DNA from: CAYNYM01 sp049366815
GTDB lineage: Bacteria; Desulfobacterota; DSM-4660; Desulfatiglandales; HGW-15
Direction: 5' to 3'
DNA: 64,000 nt
NCBI GenBank assembly: GCA_049366815.1
Contig: JBMNCO010000101.1
Span: 1-64,000, forward strand
Shown here piece after piece: positions 35,908 to 44,783 of this stretch. The notes under the pieces are model-generated. The model made no database searches, was not told where the DNA came from, and saw only the letters and a program-made list of their open reading frames with translations. The stretch's first letter is position 1. Each line of letters begins with the position of its first letter. A program made the translations under genes and the position numbers.

Positions 35908-36456
35908 AGAAAGCCCTCTCCTTTTCCCCATTGGGTTGACTCACAGGCAGGGGCAGGGGAAACCCTTTTCCCGGTGTAAAACCGGTGTCCTGGAAAGCTT
36001 TTTTATTGAACTGCGAGAGAAATCATGTTACAGGCCACAGTGGGCAATATGGATTGCTCGAATCTTTTCAAACGGGAAGCCCCTGCCCGAAAATTCGACC
36101 GTGAGCCGTGCAGGGGTTCTCTCATCGAGGGGTTCCCCTTCACCGTCCATCATCACATATAGAGCAGGGGCTCTTAACCCCTTCCCGCTGTTCATGGTCT
36201 ACGTGCCAACCCCTGCCGTGTCAAGATGAATATCGCGATATCCACCAATGCCTTCTCAACCGCCTTGGGAAACATTTCCCGCCATAGATCGGCCTCGGGA
36301 TTCTCTTTTGACCCCAGGAGGGCCGAAATGTTAGGATAACCGGGGTGGGCAGGGGATATCTTCGAAGATCCCGATCCAAAACAGATCCCGAGTCCCTCCA
36401 CCCGGTCCCGGATATCCGGATGTGAAGGCAACCCAAGACACGAGGAGAGCATTGAA
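35908..36456. other. 549-bp gap with RNA candidate R3 and repeated C/G blocks
   Basis: It contains R3 (36070-36120) and further CCCCTGC or GCAGGGG blocks at 35953-35963, 36164-36170 and 36210-36216. Open frames on the minus strand (up to 86 codons, 36192-36452) have no ribosome site and overlap the leader of the next gene, so I do not call them. A GAGGAG site precedes ATG 36457. Confidence 0.5.
36070..36120 (+). ncRNA. Candidate small structured RNA R3
   Basis: CCCCTGC (36080-36086) pairs with GCAGGGG (36110-36116), extended by GAA/TTC across a one-base bulge. The 23-nt loop is the same length as in R2 and agrees with it at CC, AAA, TCG, CC, TG and GT. I see no promoter of R1/R2 quality at the expected distance, so R3 may be part of a longer leader or inactive. 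Confidence 0.45.
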
Positions 36457-38637
36457 ATGACGGAAACGAGAAGAAGTTACTGCGGGTTATGCCATCCCCG
36501 CTGCGGGCTCCTCCTGGAGATCGAAGAAAACAGGGTCATCGGAGTAAAGGGAGACAAGGATCATCCCGTTACACGCGGAATGATCTGTCCCCGCGGGCGG
36601 TTGATGGTCGAACACCTCTACCACCCGGACCGCATCAATTATCCCCTCAAACGGGCCGGTGAGCGCGGGGCCGGACAATGGCAGAGGGTGAGCTGGGACC
36701 AGGCCCTTGACGAGGTGGCGGAAAAGCTGGAGGCCCTCCGCAGGGAATACGGCGCGGAGACCCTGGCCTTCACACACGGCACCAAGCGGACCTATCACTG
36801 GGATGAGCGCCGTTTCCACAACCTCTTCGGGACCCCCAACATTTGCGGGGCCAACAATGTCTGCATGTGCCCGAGTCAGGCCGTAGAGTATGCCACCTAC
36901 GGCGGTTTTTCCTGGGGGGACATCCTTCAGACCAGGTGCCTGGTCCTGTGGGGCCAGGGGCCGTCGCAGTCCAATCCCGGCCTCTTCGGGATGATCAATA
37001 CGGCCAAGAAAAACGGGGCCCGGCTCATCGTGGTGGACCCCCGCAGGATCCGGGAGGCGGATATGGCCGACCTGTGGCTGCCCATACGGCCGGGGACCGA
37101 TGTCGCCCTGATGCTGGGGTGGCTGAAAATCATTATTGATGACGAACTCTATGATCGGGACTTTGTAGAGAAATGGACCGTCGGGTTCAATGAGCTCAAA
37201 GGGGCCGTGGCCGATTATACGCCTGAGCGGGTCGCGGAAATCACCTGGCTGACACCCGATCAGGTGATGGAATCCGCCCGAGCCTATGCCACCCTGCGTC
37301 CGGCCATGATCACCTGGGGTTTCGGCATCGACAAACAGGGCGTCAATGCCACGCAGGCCGCCAGGGCGCGATCAATTCTGCGCGCAGTCACCGGCAATCT
37401 GGATGTCCCGGGAGGCGAACCCCTCGGATTTTCGGATCCCATCGGCAGGATCATCTCCTTTAACCGGTTGGAACTCAATGAGGCCCTCCCTGCGGAACAG
37501 AGGGCCAAACAACTGGGTGCGGACGCCTATCCCTTTTTCGGATTTCCCGGCTGGGAACTCAATGAAGAGGCCAACCGTAAACTTCCTCCCGACTACATGC
37601 ATCCGCCCATGGCCGGACAGACCTGCGTGGCCCACGCCCGTGCGGTCTTTGACGCCATGCGTACCGGCAAGCCCTACCCGGTGAAAGCGGCCGTCTCAGT
37701 GGCGAGCAACCCTTTGCTTTCCCTTCCCGATCCCAGGAAGGTCCATGAGGCCCTCAGTTCCCTGGACCTCTACGTGGTGGGCGAGTATTATCTCACACCC
37801 TCCGCGGCACTGGCCGACTATGTATTCCCCATCTGTTCCACCGTGGAGACGACCGAACTCTGGCATGGCCCGGACTTCTGTGTGGCCTGCCCCAGGGGAA
37901 TAGAGCCCCTCCATGATCGCCGCAACACCTATGATTTCTGGCGGGGTCTGGGTCTTCGCCTGGGCCAGGCCGAACACTGGCCGTGGGAGACGGTTGATGC
38001 GGTGTGGGACTATTGCCTGGCCCCGGTGGGTCTGACCTTTGAAAAACTCGTGGAACAGAACGGTCTGTTCGGCCGGCGGGCATACAAGCGCTACGAGACC
38101 TTTGGTTTCGGAACACCCTCCGGTAAGGTCGAACTGCGTTCAAGCATCTTTGAGACCCTGGGCTGTGAGCCACTGCCCCTGTTCAGAGAGATGCCGCAAA
38201 GCCCCGCGGGTGATCCGGCCCTGTTTGAGGATTACCCCCTGGTGCTCATCACCGGAAGCCGCTTCATGCCCATGTACCATTCCGAACAGCGGCAGATCAA
38301 GTCGGCCCGGGAAAAACGGCCCGACCCCCTGGTCACCCTCCACCCGGCGACGGCTGAAAACATGGGACTGAAAGAGGGCGACTGGACGCGTGTCATCACA
38401 CCGCAGGGGCTTATCCGGATGCGTCTGCATCTTTCCGATAGGGTGGACCCCCGCATGGCTGACGCGGATCACGGCTGGTGGTTCCCGGAACGCCGGGAGG
38501 CGGAACCCGAACTGTTTGGGGTCTTCGATTCAAACGCCAATGTGCTCTGCCCGGATGGCGCGGCGTTCTGCAGCCCGGAGATCGGCGGCTGGCCCCACAC
38601 CGGACTCCTCTGCAGAATCGAGAAAGAAGGGGAATAG
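36457..38637 (+). CDS. Acetylene hydratase-like bis-MGD molybdo/tungsto-enzyme
   Basis: 726 residues of the DMSO-reductase family. 4Fe-4S ligands are C9, C12, C16 and C44; the candidate W/Mo ligand is C138 in CMCPSQ. Length, the RVSWDQALDEVAEKLE region, MADLWLPIRPGTD and the C-terminal barrel recall acetylene hydratase of Pelobacter acetylenicus. The catalytic Asp13 of that enzyme, between the first FeS cysteines, is His13 here (CGLCHPRC), so hydration of acetylene is not assured. No Tat signal: cytoplasmic. No partner subunits nearby. It may be a hydratase or an oxidoreductase of another substrate. Start ATG 36457 has GAGGAG upstream. Confidence 0.8.
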   Translation: MTETRRSYCGLCHPRCGLLLEIEENRVIGVKGDKDHPVTRGMICPRGRLMVEHLYHPDRINYPLKRAGERGAGQWQRVSWDQALDEVAEKLEALRREYGAETLAFTHGTKRTYHWDERRFHNLFGTPNICGANNVCMCPSQAVEYATYGGFSWGDILQTRCLVLWGQGPSQSNPGLFGMINTAKKNGARLIVVDPRRIREADMADLWLPIRPGTDVALMLGWLKIIIDDELYDRDFVEKWTVGFNELKGAVADYTPERVAEITWLTPDQVMESARAYATLRPAMITWGFGIDKQGVNATQAARARSILRAVTGNLDVPGGEPLGFSDPIGRIISFNRLELNEALPAEQRAKQLGADAYPFFGFPGWELNEEANRKLPPDYMHPPMAGQTCVAHARAVFDAMRTGKPYPVKAAVSVASNPLLSLPDPRKVHEALSSLDLYVVGEYYLTPSAALADYVFPICSTVETTELWHGPDFCVACPRGIEPLHDRRNTYDFWRGLGLRLGQAEHWPWETVDAVWDYCLAPVGLTFEKLVEQNGLFGRRAYKRYETFGFGTPSGKVELRSSIFETLGCEPLPLFREMPQSPAGDPALFEDYPLVLITGSRFMPMYHSEQRQIKSAREKRPDPLVTLHPATAENMGLKEGDWTRVITPQGLIRMRLHLSDRVDPRMADADHGWWFPERREAEPELFGVFDSNANVLCPDGAAFCSPEIGGWPHTGLLCRIEKEGE

Positions 38638-38923
38638 GAAAACATCTCCCCGTGGAGAGGCCCAACCCGAAGGCGTGCCGGAACGTGACGCCAAGCCGAT
38701 CGGGCCTCAAGTTTTCTGCCTTTTTTGCCGATCAGCCTCTTGCAGGCCGGGCTTTACACACGGCGCCCCTCTCATCCCGAATTGAGGCCCCATCACCGGG
38801 CAAAAGACAATCCGGTCACCCGGGGACACAGGGACGGGCAAGCCTGCCGCCCCATGCTTTCTAAAACCCCTAAGGCATGGAAAACATACAACGATAAATG
38901 CACTAAAAAGGGTATGTCAGTCG

Positions 38924-41668
38924 ATGCCTTATCCCTTTCCCTCACAAAACAGAAACGGCCCGTCAGGATCCCACATCGGGGCCGAAGGATACCCCAAGGA
39001 CGCCATAAAAAGGATGGCGGTACTCTTCACGGATGTCCTCGGGTCTTCGAGTTTCTTCAGGTCGCATGGAGATATCGCGGGGCGCAGGATGCTCCGGAAA
39101 CACCAGGACCTGGCCTCCCCCCCGATCCTCGAGCACGGCGGCGCGGTGGTCAAGATGCTGGGCGACTCCGTCATGGCCTATTTTCTCGACGCCCAGGAGG
39201 CCCTGAAGTCCGCCATCGAGATTCAGGAGAGATTCAGAACCCATAACCGGGGGAAAGAACCAAAAGATCAGATCCGGATCCGCCTGGGTGTTCATTTCGG
39301 CGACGGTATTGTGGAGGAAAGGGACATCTTCGGCGATGTCGTCAACACGGCCGCCAAATTTCTCCCCCTCGTGAAGGGAGATCAGATTGTGATCTCTCAG
39401 CAGGTCAGGGACCAGGTTCAGGGCCTCCCGTCCATACGCCTCGAGCCCTTCGAGATTCCGGAGGGCACCTTCCTGCCCAAGGGGTTCACACTTTACGAGG
39501 TCCTGTGGGAGGAAGGCATCCATTTTGATCCCCTCGTCAAAACACTGGTCTATTTCAAGCCCCTCTTTAACCTGGGCAAGACCGGATTCGCAAAGGCCTG
39601 GAACGGCCTCCTCGATGCAAAGGCCAGGTTTTGGGGTGGCGGCGTTGAGACGGAGACCCTCCTTGAGGACAGATCGGTTGTAGTGATTGTCAATGAACCC
39701 GTTTTCTCCCTGACCCTTGCCAAGAGGATCACCGAACACCTGCGGACCCATCTGGGAGAGGATGCCGCCCCCTTTCTTCCCATCCAGATCCTCATCGATT
39801 CCGGACCCTATCTCAGGGCGGGACGGATTGACACCGGGGCATTGAGGGTCAACTGGGATGAAATCAAACCCGGCGGAGTCTACATCTCCCCACCGGCCCA
39901 TGGACTCATTAAACGCTCGGCCAACCTCTCCATAAGGCCCGAACCCGATCCAAATCGTCCCCAGGCCTTTTTCGAGATCAGCCTCCACCAGGGACAGAAA
40001 CCGGGGTCCCGTCTCTTTCTCTATCAGAATGTCCTGATCCAAGGGAATTTTTCTCCCTGTTTCTATTGCGGCGACAGGAGACATCCCTCATCGAGCTGCC
40101 CTTCCAAAGGGTTCACGGAAATGACACACGGCCTGAGCCGGCTGGGTTACCGCCCTTTGGAGGAGATCAACAATCTTTTCCTTAATTACATCAATTCGAT
40201 GAACCAGACCGGCGCGCCGGGGGGGAGGAGCGTACCCCGCGGCCCCGCCGCGGCCGATAAATCCGCACAGTGGGCGCATGAAGGCTTTTACGAGCTCAAG
40301 GCGGTCTATCAACTCCGTTTCTTCAGGACCCTTTGGGACTCTAGGGATGAGAACTGGAATCGCATCAAAGAAAGGGCAGGGGGCAGCGGCGAAGGCGGGC
40401 TTGTCTGGATCGGACAGGACTGTATCCGCGTTTCCAATATGGAACAGGCCCAGTCCATCCTTCTGGATGCCCTGAACAGAACCCCTCAAGACTACAAGGT
40501 CTATTGCGCTCTCGCCTTTTTGAACATCGAAAAGGAAGATTACCCGCTTGCGAAACACTATCTCCAGAAGGCCCTGAACAAGACGGAAACGACCCCACAA
40601 AAGATATTGGTTTGCTTTCTCCTTTCCCGCCTCTATGACCTCGGTCAGGATCCCGGAAGGGCGGAGGAGATGATACGAAAGATCCGCTACCTGAACCCCT
40701 ATTGCCCTGAAGCCGTTTATCAGGAAATCGTTTTTCAGTTCCGAAGGGGCAGGACGGCCCCTGCCCTTCACCACTTGATCAAGCTGATCAAGAGGAACAG
40801 GGAGTACTATCTGTACGCCCTGATCGATCCTGAACTCGCAGCCCACAGCGAAATGATACATCCGGGTCTGAAAGATCTCCTGGAGGAAACCCGTTCGGAA
40901 GCCATCGAAATCACCGGCAGGGCCAAAGAGACCCTGGAAAGAATAAAACAGTGGCTGGATGAAGAGGATAAAGACGCCCTGGAGGCCCGATCGCAATGGA
41001 AGAAGGTCGAGGAACTCTCGAGAGTGGACAGCTATTTCGGTTTTCTAGACATCATTCATTTCGGCCGAAATATTATCACCAGAGGACTCAGGGGCATCGA
41101 GGAACGCAGGGAGCAACTTTCCGCCGTGCTGGATGAACTGATTGAGCGCACGGATCAATATCTGGCCTTTGTCAAGGGATTCCAATACCCCTTTCTCACA
41201 GACACGATAAAGAGAGAACTGGTTCAGTTGCGGGCGAGGCTGAACAAGGACTGGGCCATGAGCGAACCCAAGAAGGCGGGGAGATTCAAGGAAGCCTTTG
41301 GGTTGGCCAGGGCCCTCTCAGCCGAACTGGACGAAATAGGCCCCAGGCTTGAAAGACTGGACAAGGTCCGGCGTGCCCTGCTCTTTGTCACTGGATTTTT
41401 TAAAAAGAGCCTGATATTTCAGGCCGCCAACCTTCTCGTAGCCATGATCCTATTTCCCATTATGGTCTACTATCTCAATTTCCTTGTTCCCGTCTTTTCA
41501 ATTACTTCCCAAAACGTCTGGGGCTATCAGAAAGGCGTTCTCATAGTGGGTGGGGTACTGGGCCTGTTTCTGGCCATTGTGTCCACGGCAAAGAGCATGC
41601 CCGTGGAAAACGGCCTCAGGCCCGATGCTCATGCAAAATCTCATTCCATCAGTGCGGAGGCATCATGA
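38924..41668 (+). CDS. Class III adenylate/guanylate cyclase with zinc knuckle and TPRs
   Basis: 914 residues. A class III cyclase domain spans about 31-195: VLFTDVLGSS (metal Asp37), VKMLGDSVMAYF (Asp81) and FGDVVNTAAKF. A second, cyclase-like or PAS-like region follows (about 245-355). Then CFYCGDRRHPSSSC (C379, C382, H387, C392) is a perfect CX2CX4HX4C zinc knuckle. TPR-like helices run from about 520 to 660, a coiled coil to about 800, and two transmembrane helices near 835-900 anchor the C-terminus. It should make a cyclic nucleotide on the cytoplasmic face. The start at 38924 has a weak ribosome site; ATG 39014 is possible. It overlaps the convergent next gene by 28 nt. Confidence 0.8.
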   Translation: MPYPFPSQNRNGPSGSHIGAEGYPKDAIKRMAVLFTDVLGSSSFFRSHGDIAGRRMLRKHQDLASPPILEHGGAVVKMLGDSVMAYFLDAQEALKSAIEIQERFRTHNRGKEPKDQIRIRLGVHFGDGIVEERDIFGDVVNTAAKFLPLVKGDQIVISQQVRDQVQGLPSIRLEPFEIPEGTFLPKGFTLYEVLWEEGIHFDPLVKTLVYFKPLFNLGKTGFAKAWNGLLDAKARFWGGGVETETLLEDRSVVVIVNEPVFSLTLAKRITEHLRTHLGEDAAPFLPIQILIDSGPYLRAGRIDTGALRVNWDEIKPGGVYISPPAHGLIKRSANLSIRPEPDPNRPQAFFEISLHQGQKPGSRLFLYQNVLIQGNFSPCFYCGDRRHPSSSCPSKGFTEMTHGLSRLGYRPLEEINNLFLNYINSMNQTGAPGGRSVPRGPAAADKSAQWAHEGFYELKAVYQLRFFRTLWDSRDENWNRIKERAGGSGEGGLVWIGQDCIRVSNMEQAQSILLDALNRTPQDYKVYCALAFLNIEKEDYPLAKHYLQKALNKTETTPQKILVCFLLSRLYDLGQDPGRAEEMIRKIRYLNPYCPEAVYQEIVFQFRRGRTAPALHHLIKLIKRNREYYLYALIDPELAAHSEMIHPGLKDLLEETRSEAIEITGRAKETLERIKQWLDEEDKDALEARSQWKKVEELSRVDSYFGFLDIIHFGRNIITRGLRGIEERREQLSAVLDELIERTDQYLAFVKGFQYPFLTDTIKRELVQLRARLNKDWAMSEPKKAGRFKEAFGLARALSAELDEIGPRLERLDKVRRALLFVTGFFKKSLIFQAANLLVAMILFPIMVYYLNFLVPVFSITSQNVWGYQKGVLIVGGVLGLFLAIVSTAKSMPVENGLRPDAHAKSHSISAEAS

Positions 41669-42078
41669 TAGCGTGCTGAAAAAAGGGCGGCCCTTCCTGA
41701 AAAGACGTTGCATTTGGTCAACACATATTCGGCAACCTCTTTTCTCTTTTCCTCATCCAGGCCGTTGAAGCCATCTACAAAACCCCGGTCATCGGTTACT
41801 TCCGACAACAAAGCCCAGATCTGTTCGGCCCCCATATCAGGTGTCAACCCGAGATCACCCACCGCCGATGCTCCCTGAAACAGATGCCCTGCCTTGACCA
41901 GCAGCTCATCAAGATCTCTCTTCAGACGCTCGACCGCTCCCCCAAAATCTACAAACGAAGAACAGCGACCGCTCAAGGGACAAAGGATCTCCTGGTCGGC
42001 CACTCTCATGCGTAGACCGATCTGGAACTCTTTCGGTTCCCTTTCGGCCTTCTGGATGATCCCAAAGATCTTCCCCAT
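41641..42078 (-). CDS. Hypothetical protein
   Basis: 145 residues from ATG 42078 (GGGGAG 9 nt upstream); the frame also offers ATG 42102. No family recognised. It has an N-terminal basic region, a Cys pair (ILCPLSGRC), and a helical second half with a DEEKRKEVAEY segment; no signal or membrane helix. It converges on and overlaps the cyclase gene by 28 nt. The protein-like composition supports expression, but a function cannot be given. Confidence 0.55.
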   Translation of the reverse strand: MGKIFGIIQKAEREPKEFQIGLRMRVADQEILCPLSGRCSSFVDFGGAVERLKRDLDELLVKAGHLFQGASAVGDLGLTPDMGAEQIWALLSEVTDDRGFVDGFNGLDEEKRKEVAEYVLTKCNVFSGRAALFSARYHDASALME

Positions 42079-42224
42079 ATTCCGGTTCTCCCCGATATTC
42101 ATGCCTGTTCAAAAAATCCGGGTTTCGCCATGGACTGGGAAACCGCTCACCCGTATCGCAAAACTTGAACGGCAACATCCGCCGCCTGTCTGAATAGACT
42201 TTTCCGTCCCATGAAGGAAGGCCC

Positions 42225-42764
42225 TCATCGTGCGTCACCCTTCAAAATCATCGTCAACCCGGCAACAAGGAACACAACCCTGTCGGCCATGGCCGCAATT
42301 TTTTGGTTCAGGCGCCCGGCCATATCCCGAAAGCCTCTTCCGAGGGGGGTTTCGGGGACGATTCCCATGCCCACCTCGTTGGACACCAGGACCACACTGC
42401 TTTGTCTGGCTTCCAGGACCTCCAATAATTCTTCCTGGTACCGAGGCACCTCATTTTCTCCCTTCTCCACCAGGACATTGCTCAGCCAGACCGTCAGGCA
42501 GTCCACCAGGACGACCTCGACATGCCGACATCTGTTTTTCAGGGCCTCGGCGATCTCGAGAGGTTCCTCAATGAGGCCCCACTGAGGTCCGCGTGAGGCC
42601 CGGTGTTGTCTGACGCGCTCGGCCATTTCGTCGTCAAGGATCCGCGCCGTGGCGAGGAAAAGACGCGAAGGGTAGTGCGCCTCAGTGTGGCCTTGGGCCC
42701 AGGAACTCTTCCCGCTCCGGGCACCCCCCAGGACAAGGATCAGTTCATTTTTTGCGTTCATCAT
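42225..42764 (-). CDS. cobU: Adenosylcobinamide kinase / guanylyltransferase
   Basis: 179 residues. GGARSGKSSWAQ is the P-loop, and LVDCLTVWLSN and VSNEVGMGIVPETPLGRGFRD are CobU/CobP signatures. The bifunctional enzyme phosphorylates adenosylcobinamide and adds GMP in late cobalamin assembly. I find no B12-box riboswitch upstream and no other cob gene here. A clear promoter lies about 80 bp before the start. Confidence 0.94.
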   Translation of the reverse strand: MMNAKNELILVLGGARSGKSSWAQGHTEAHYPSRLFLATARILDDEMAERVRQHRASRGPQWGLIEEPLEIAEALKNRCRHVEVVLVDCLTVWLSNVLVEKGENEVPRYQEELLEVLEARQSSVVLVSNEVGMGIVPETPLGRGFRDMAGRLNQKIAAMADRVVFLVAGLTMILKGDAR

Positions 42765-42843
42765 CGGCCTGTCTCGAAAAAATCAATTCCTAGGGAAGCA
42801 CCCACTTTCTGATCCCCTGCACGCGCACTTTTAAGGTGAAGGC

Positions 42844-42872
42844 AATTTATGGTAAAGAAACCGGTGTGTCAA
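42844..42872 (-). promoter_or_regulatory. Sigma70 promoter of cobU
   Basis: Read on the minus strand: TTGACA (42872-42867), a 17-nt spacer, TAAATT (42849-42844). A start near 42837 gives cobU a leader of about 70 nt. Confidence 0.6.
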
Positions 42873-42977
42873 TTCAATAAGCCCTGCGCAGAGAAACTTG
42901 CGCTCCAAAGATAGCGCATAAGATATCAGATTTATTTAATAAATTTAAAAGAACGCACGCGCTTTCGGGAACCGTCC

Positions 42978-43006
42978 TTGTCAAAGCGTCTCTTATGTCT
43001 TATGCT
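42978..43006 (+). promoter_or_regulatory. Sigma70 promoter of RNA candidate R4
   Basis: TTGTCA (42978-42983), a 17-nt spacer, TATGCT (43001-43006). The -10 box is 39 nt before CCCCTGC, matching R1 and R2. Confidence 0.6.
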
Positions 43007-43012
43007 TTTCAG

Positions 43013-43075
43013 TGGGGTGCGGTCAGGATTTTACAGAAACCCCTGCGAGGGCAGGTCGACTGCCTGCTGTTTTTT
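43013..43075 (+). ncRNA. Candidate small RNA or leader R4
   Basis: GAAACCCCTGC (43036-43046) is followed by the terminator-like hairpin GGCAG-gtcga-CTGCC (43050-43064), TGCTG and six T residues (43070-43075). The transcript would be about 60 nt. It either ends there as a stand-alone RNA or attenuates the zinc-ribbon gene that begins 40 nt further on. It shares the motif and promoter spacing of R1 and R2 but has a different hairpin. Confidence 0.5.
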
Positions 43076-43115
43076 GATTTTTTGCGGGATCCGCAACCCT
43101 TCATGGAGTAAGAAT

Positions 43116-43478
43116 ATGGATTGTGAAAGATGCGGAGAGGCCGTCGAGCCGGGGCAAGAGAGGGAATTTCACGGCCGAACCCTTTGCGAAGACTGTTACA
43201 TGGACGTCCTTTCACCGCCCCGCACCTGTGATCCCTGGGCTGTCCACAGCGCAAAGTCCTTCATGGCAAGCCAGGGGAAAGGAGAGCCGGGTCTCAACAG
43301 CACACAGGCCCGGATCCTCGGGGTCCTCCGGGAGACCGGTGGTATCGAACCCGGTGCCCTGAGTGAGAGGCTCCAAATGAAGCCGTCGGATCTCGAGAGG
43401 GAAATCGCGGCCCTTCGTCACATGGAAAAGGTTCGGGGTGAACTCAGGGATGGGAAAAAATTCATCGTCTTGTGGTGA
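43116..43478 (+). CDS. Zinc-ribbon plus winged-helix protein
   Basis: 120 residues from ATG 43116 with GGAG upstream. CERCGEAV...HGRTLCEDCY (about 3-29) is a LIM-like CxxC/CxxC zinc module. After a linker, residues about 55-118 fit a winged helix (ARILGVLRETGGIEPGALS...). Similar proteins with CDPWAVHSAKSF are seen in many deltaproteobacteria without a known role; DNA binding is inferred. Its leader contains RNA candidate R4. Confidence 0.7.
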   Translation: MDCERCGEAVEPGQEREFHGRTLCEDCYMDVLSPPRTCDPWAVHSAKSFMASQGKGEPGLNSTQARILGVLRETGGIEPGALSERLQMKPSDLEREIAALRHMEKVRGELRDGKKFIVLW

Positions 43479-43652
43479 GAACAGCTCCAAGCAGGGTCAA
43501 CGTACGCCCGCTCCGAGAAAATCCCGGCCCCTGCTGAGTTTGGATACTGCTGAAAGTCAGTCCTGCCCGGTGACTTCCGGCTGAAAATGAAAATACAAAT
43601 AAATTCAGATTAGATTGCTAGGTTGAAGTCTTTTCTGTTTTTCTACAAGCCT

Positions 43653-44783
43653 ATGCCGACTAAAATCCGACATACAGGCGGGCTCCTCTTTGTCGTCCTG
43701 TTAGTGCTCAGTCTGAGCCTCTCGGGCTGCCGCCTGACCTATCTGCTCCATGCCGCCGTCGGCCAGGCGAAGTTGCTCTCCGGAGCGGTCCCCATGGAAC
43801 AAGGCCTGAAGGAGGCTGCCTTGGGCGCCGAAGAAAAGGAGCGCCTGCTTCTGGTCCCCCGTATCAAGGTCTTTGGCGAAGAGGTCCTGGGCCTCAAAAG
43901 GACGAACAATTATGAAACGGTCCACCTGGCCTCGCCTCGTCCCCCGCTCTACGTGGTTTCCGCCTGCCCCAGGGACCGTCTTGTTCCAGTCACCTGGTGG
44001 TTTCCCATCGTCGGCAGGATGCCCTATCTCGGATTTTTTGATCTCGATAAGGCCAGGGCTGAAAAGAAGAGACTGGTTGAGAAGGATCTCGATGTCAGTC
44101 TGGGCAGTGCCGCGGCCTACAGCACCCTGGGATGGTTCCGAGACCCCATAACGCTCAATATGATCGAAGAATCCACCCTCGATTTGGTGGAAATCATTCT
44201 CCACGAGATGACCCACACGACGCTCTACATCAAGGGGCAAGGGGCCTTTAACGAGGGGCTGGCCTCTCTGGTCGGTAAGGTGGGCGCCCTGTTTTTTTTC
44301 GAGGACCTCCATGGCCCTGCACACCCCTTGACCATGGAGGCCGGGGATGCCCTTGACGACGAACGTCTTATCGCCTCTTACATGGACTGTTTGCTCAAAA
44401 GGCTCGAAATCCTTTACAGTTCACCCCTATCCTACGATGAAAAAATGGCACGACGGGAGGAGATATTTTCAGAGGCCCTCAAGGAGTTCGAGGGATTGAA
44501 GCCGAGACTCAAAACAGACCGCTTCCGGGCCTTAGGCCATATTCCCCTGAACAACGCCTATTTGTTGAGTGTAGGCCTTTACCACCGGCACTTTCATCTC
44601 TTTGAAGAGATGCTCCGAAAAAACGGAAACGACATCAAAGGGACTCTTGACTATCTTCAAGGGCTTGCGGAGCATGGAGGCGATATGCTGGAAAGGATGT
44701 ATGCGTTTAGCTGTTTGAAAGAGCCCGGCAATTGCGGCCATGGGAGTCTCTTTTCAAAAACGAAGGGCCATGGAAAAGACTAA
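43653..44783 (+). CDS. Predicted aminopeptidase-like lipoprotein (COG4324 type)
   Basis: 376 residues from ATG 43653; a TTG at 43623 is also in frame. The signal peptide ends LSLSLSGC (lipobox), so the protein is a lipoprotein outside the inner membrane. HEMTHTTLY with a downstream FNEGLA Glu is a zinc-peptidase HExxH-type site (HEMTH) and fits the predicted aminopeptidase family COG4324. The last 15 or so codons lie inside interspersed repeat copy A2, so the native C-terminus was probably replaced by repeat sequence. The substrate is unknown. Confidence 0.8.
   Translation: MPTKIRHTGGLLFVVLLVLSLSLSGCRLTYLLHAAVGQAKLLSGAVPMEQGLKEAALGAEEKERLLLVPRIKVFGEEVLGLKRTNNYETVHLASPRPPLYVVSACPRDRLVPVTWWFPIVGRMPYLGFFDLDKARAEKKRLVEKDLDVSLGSAAAYSTLGWFRDPITLNMIEESTLDLVEIILHEMTHTTLYIKGQGAFNEGLASLVGKVGALFFFEDLHGPAHPLTMEAGDALDDERLIASYMDCLLKRLEILYSSPLSYDEKMARREEIFSEALKEFEGLKPRLKTDRFRALGHIPLNNAYLLSVGLYHRHFHLFEEMLRKNGNDIKGTLDYLQGLAEHGGDMLERMYAFSCLKEPGNCGHGSLFSKTKGHGKD

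Larger units (their letters stand above)
42765..43115. other. 351-bp divergent gap with two promoters and RNA candidate R4
   Basis: It contains the leftward cobU promoter (42844-42872), the rightward R4 promoter (42978-43006), the R4 element and a run CCCCTGCACGCGCAC at 42814-42828. No gene besides these. Confidence 0.5.

Noticed and set aside
36164..36216. A fifth member of the R1-R4 RNA family on either strand
   Set aside because: GCAGGGG and CCCCTGC blocks are present and a TTGACA-17-TAGACC pair exists on the minus strand, but the spacing to the motif (about 28 nt) and the GAARCCCCTGC context do not match.
36192..36452. 86-codon minus-strand frame before the acetylene-hydratase-like gene
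   Set aside because: Protein-like in part, but no ribosome site and it covers the leader of the + strand gene; kept as unproven.
42765..42900. Cobalamin riboswitch upstream of cobU
   Set aside because: No B12-box-like sequence or matching helices were seen; only a plain promoter.
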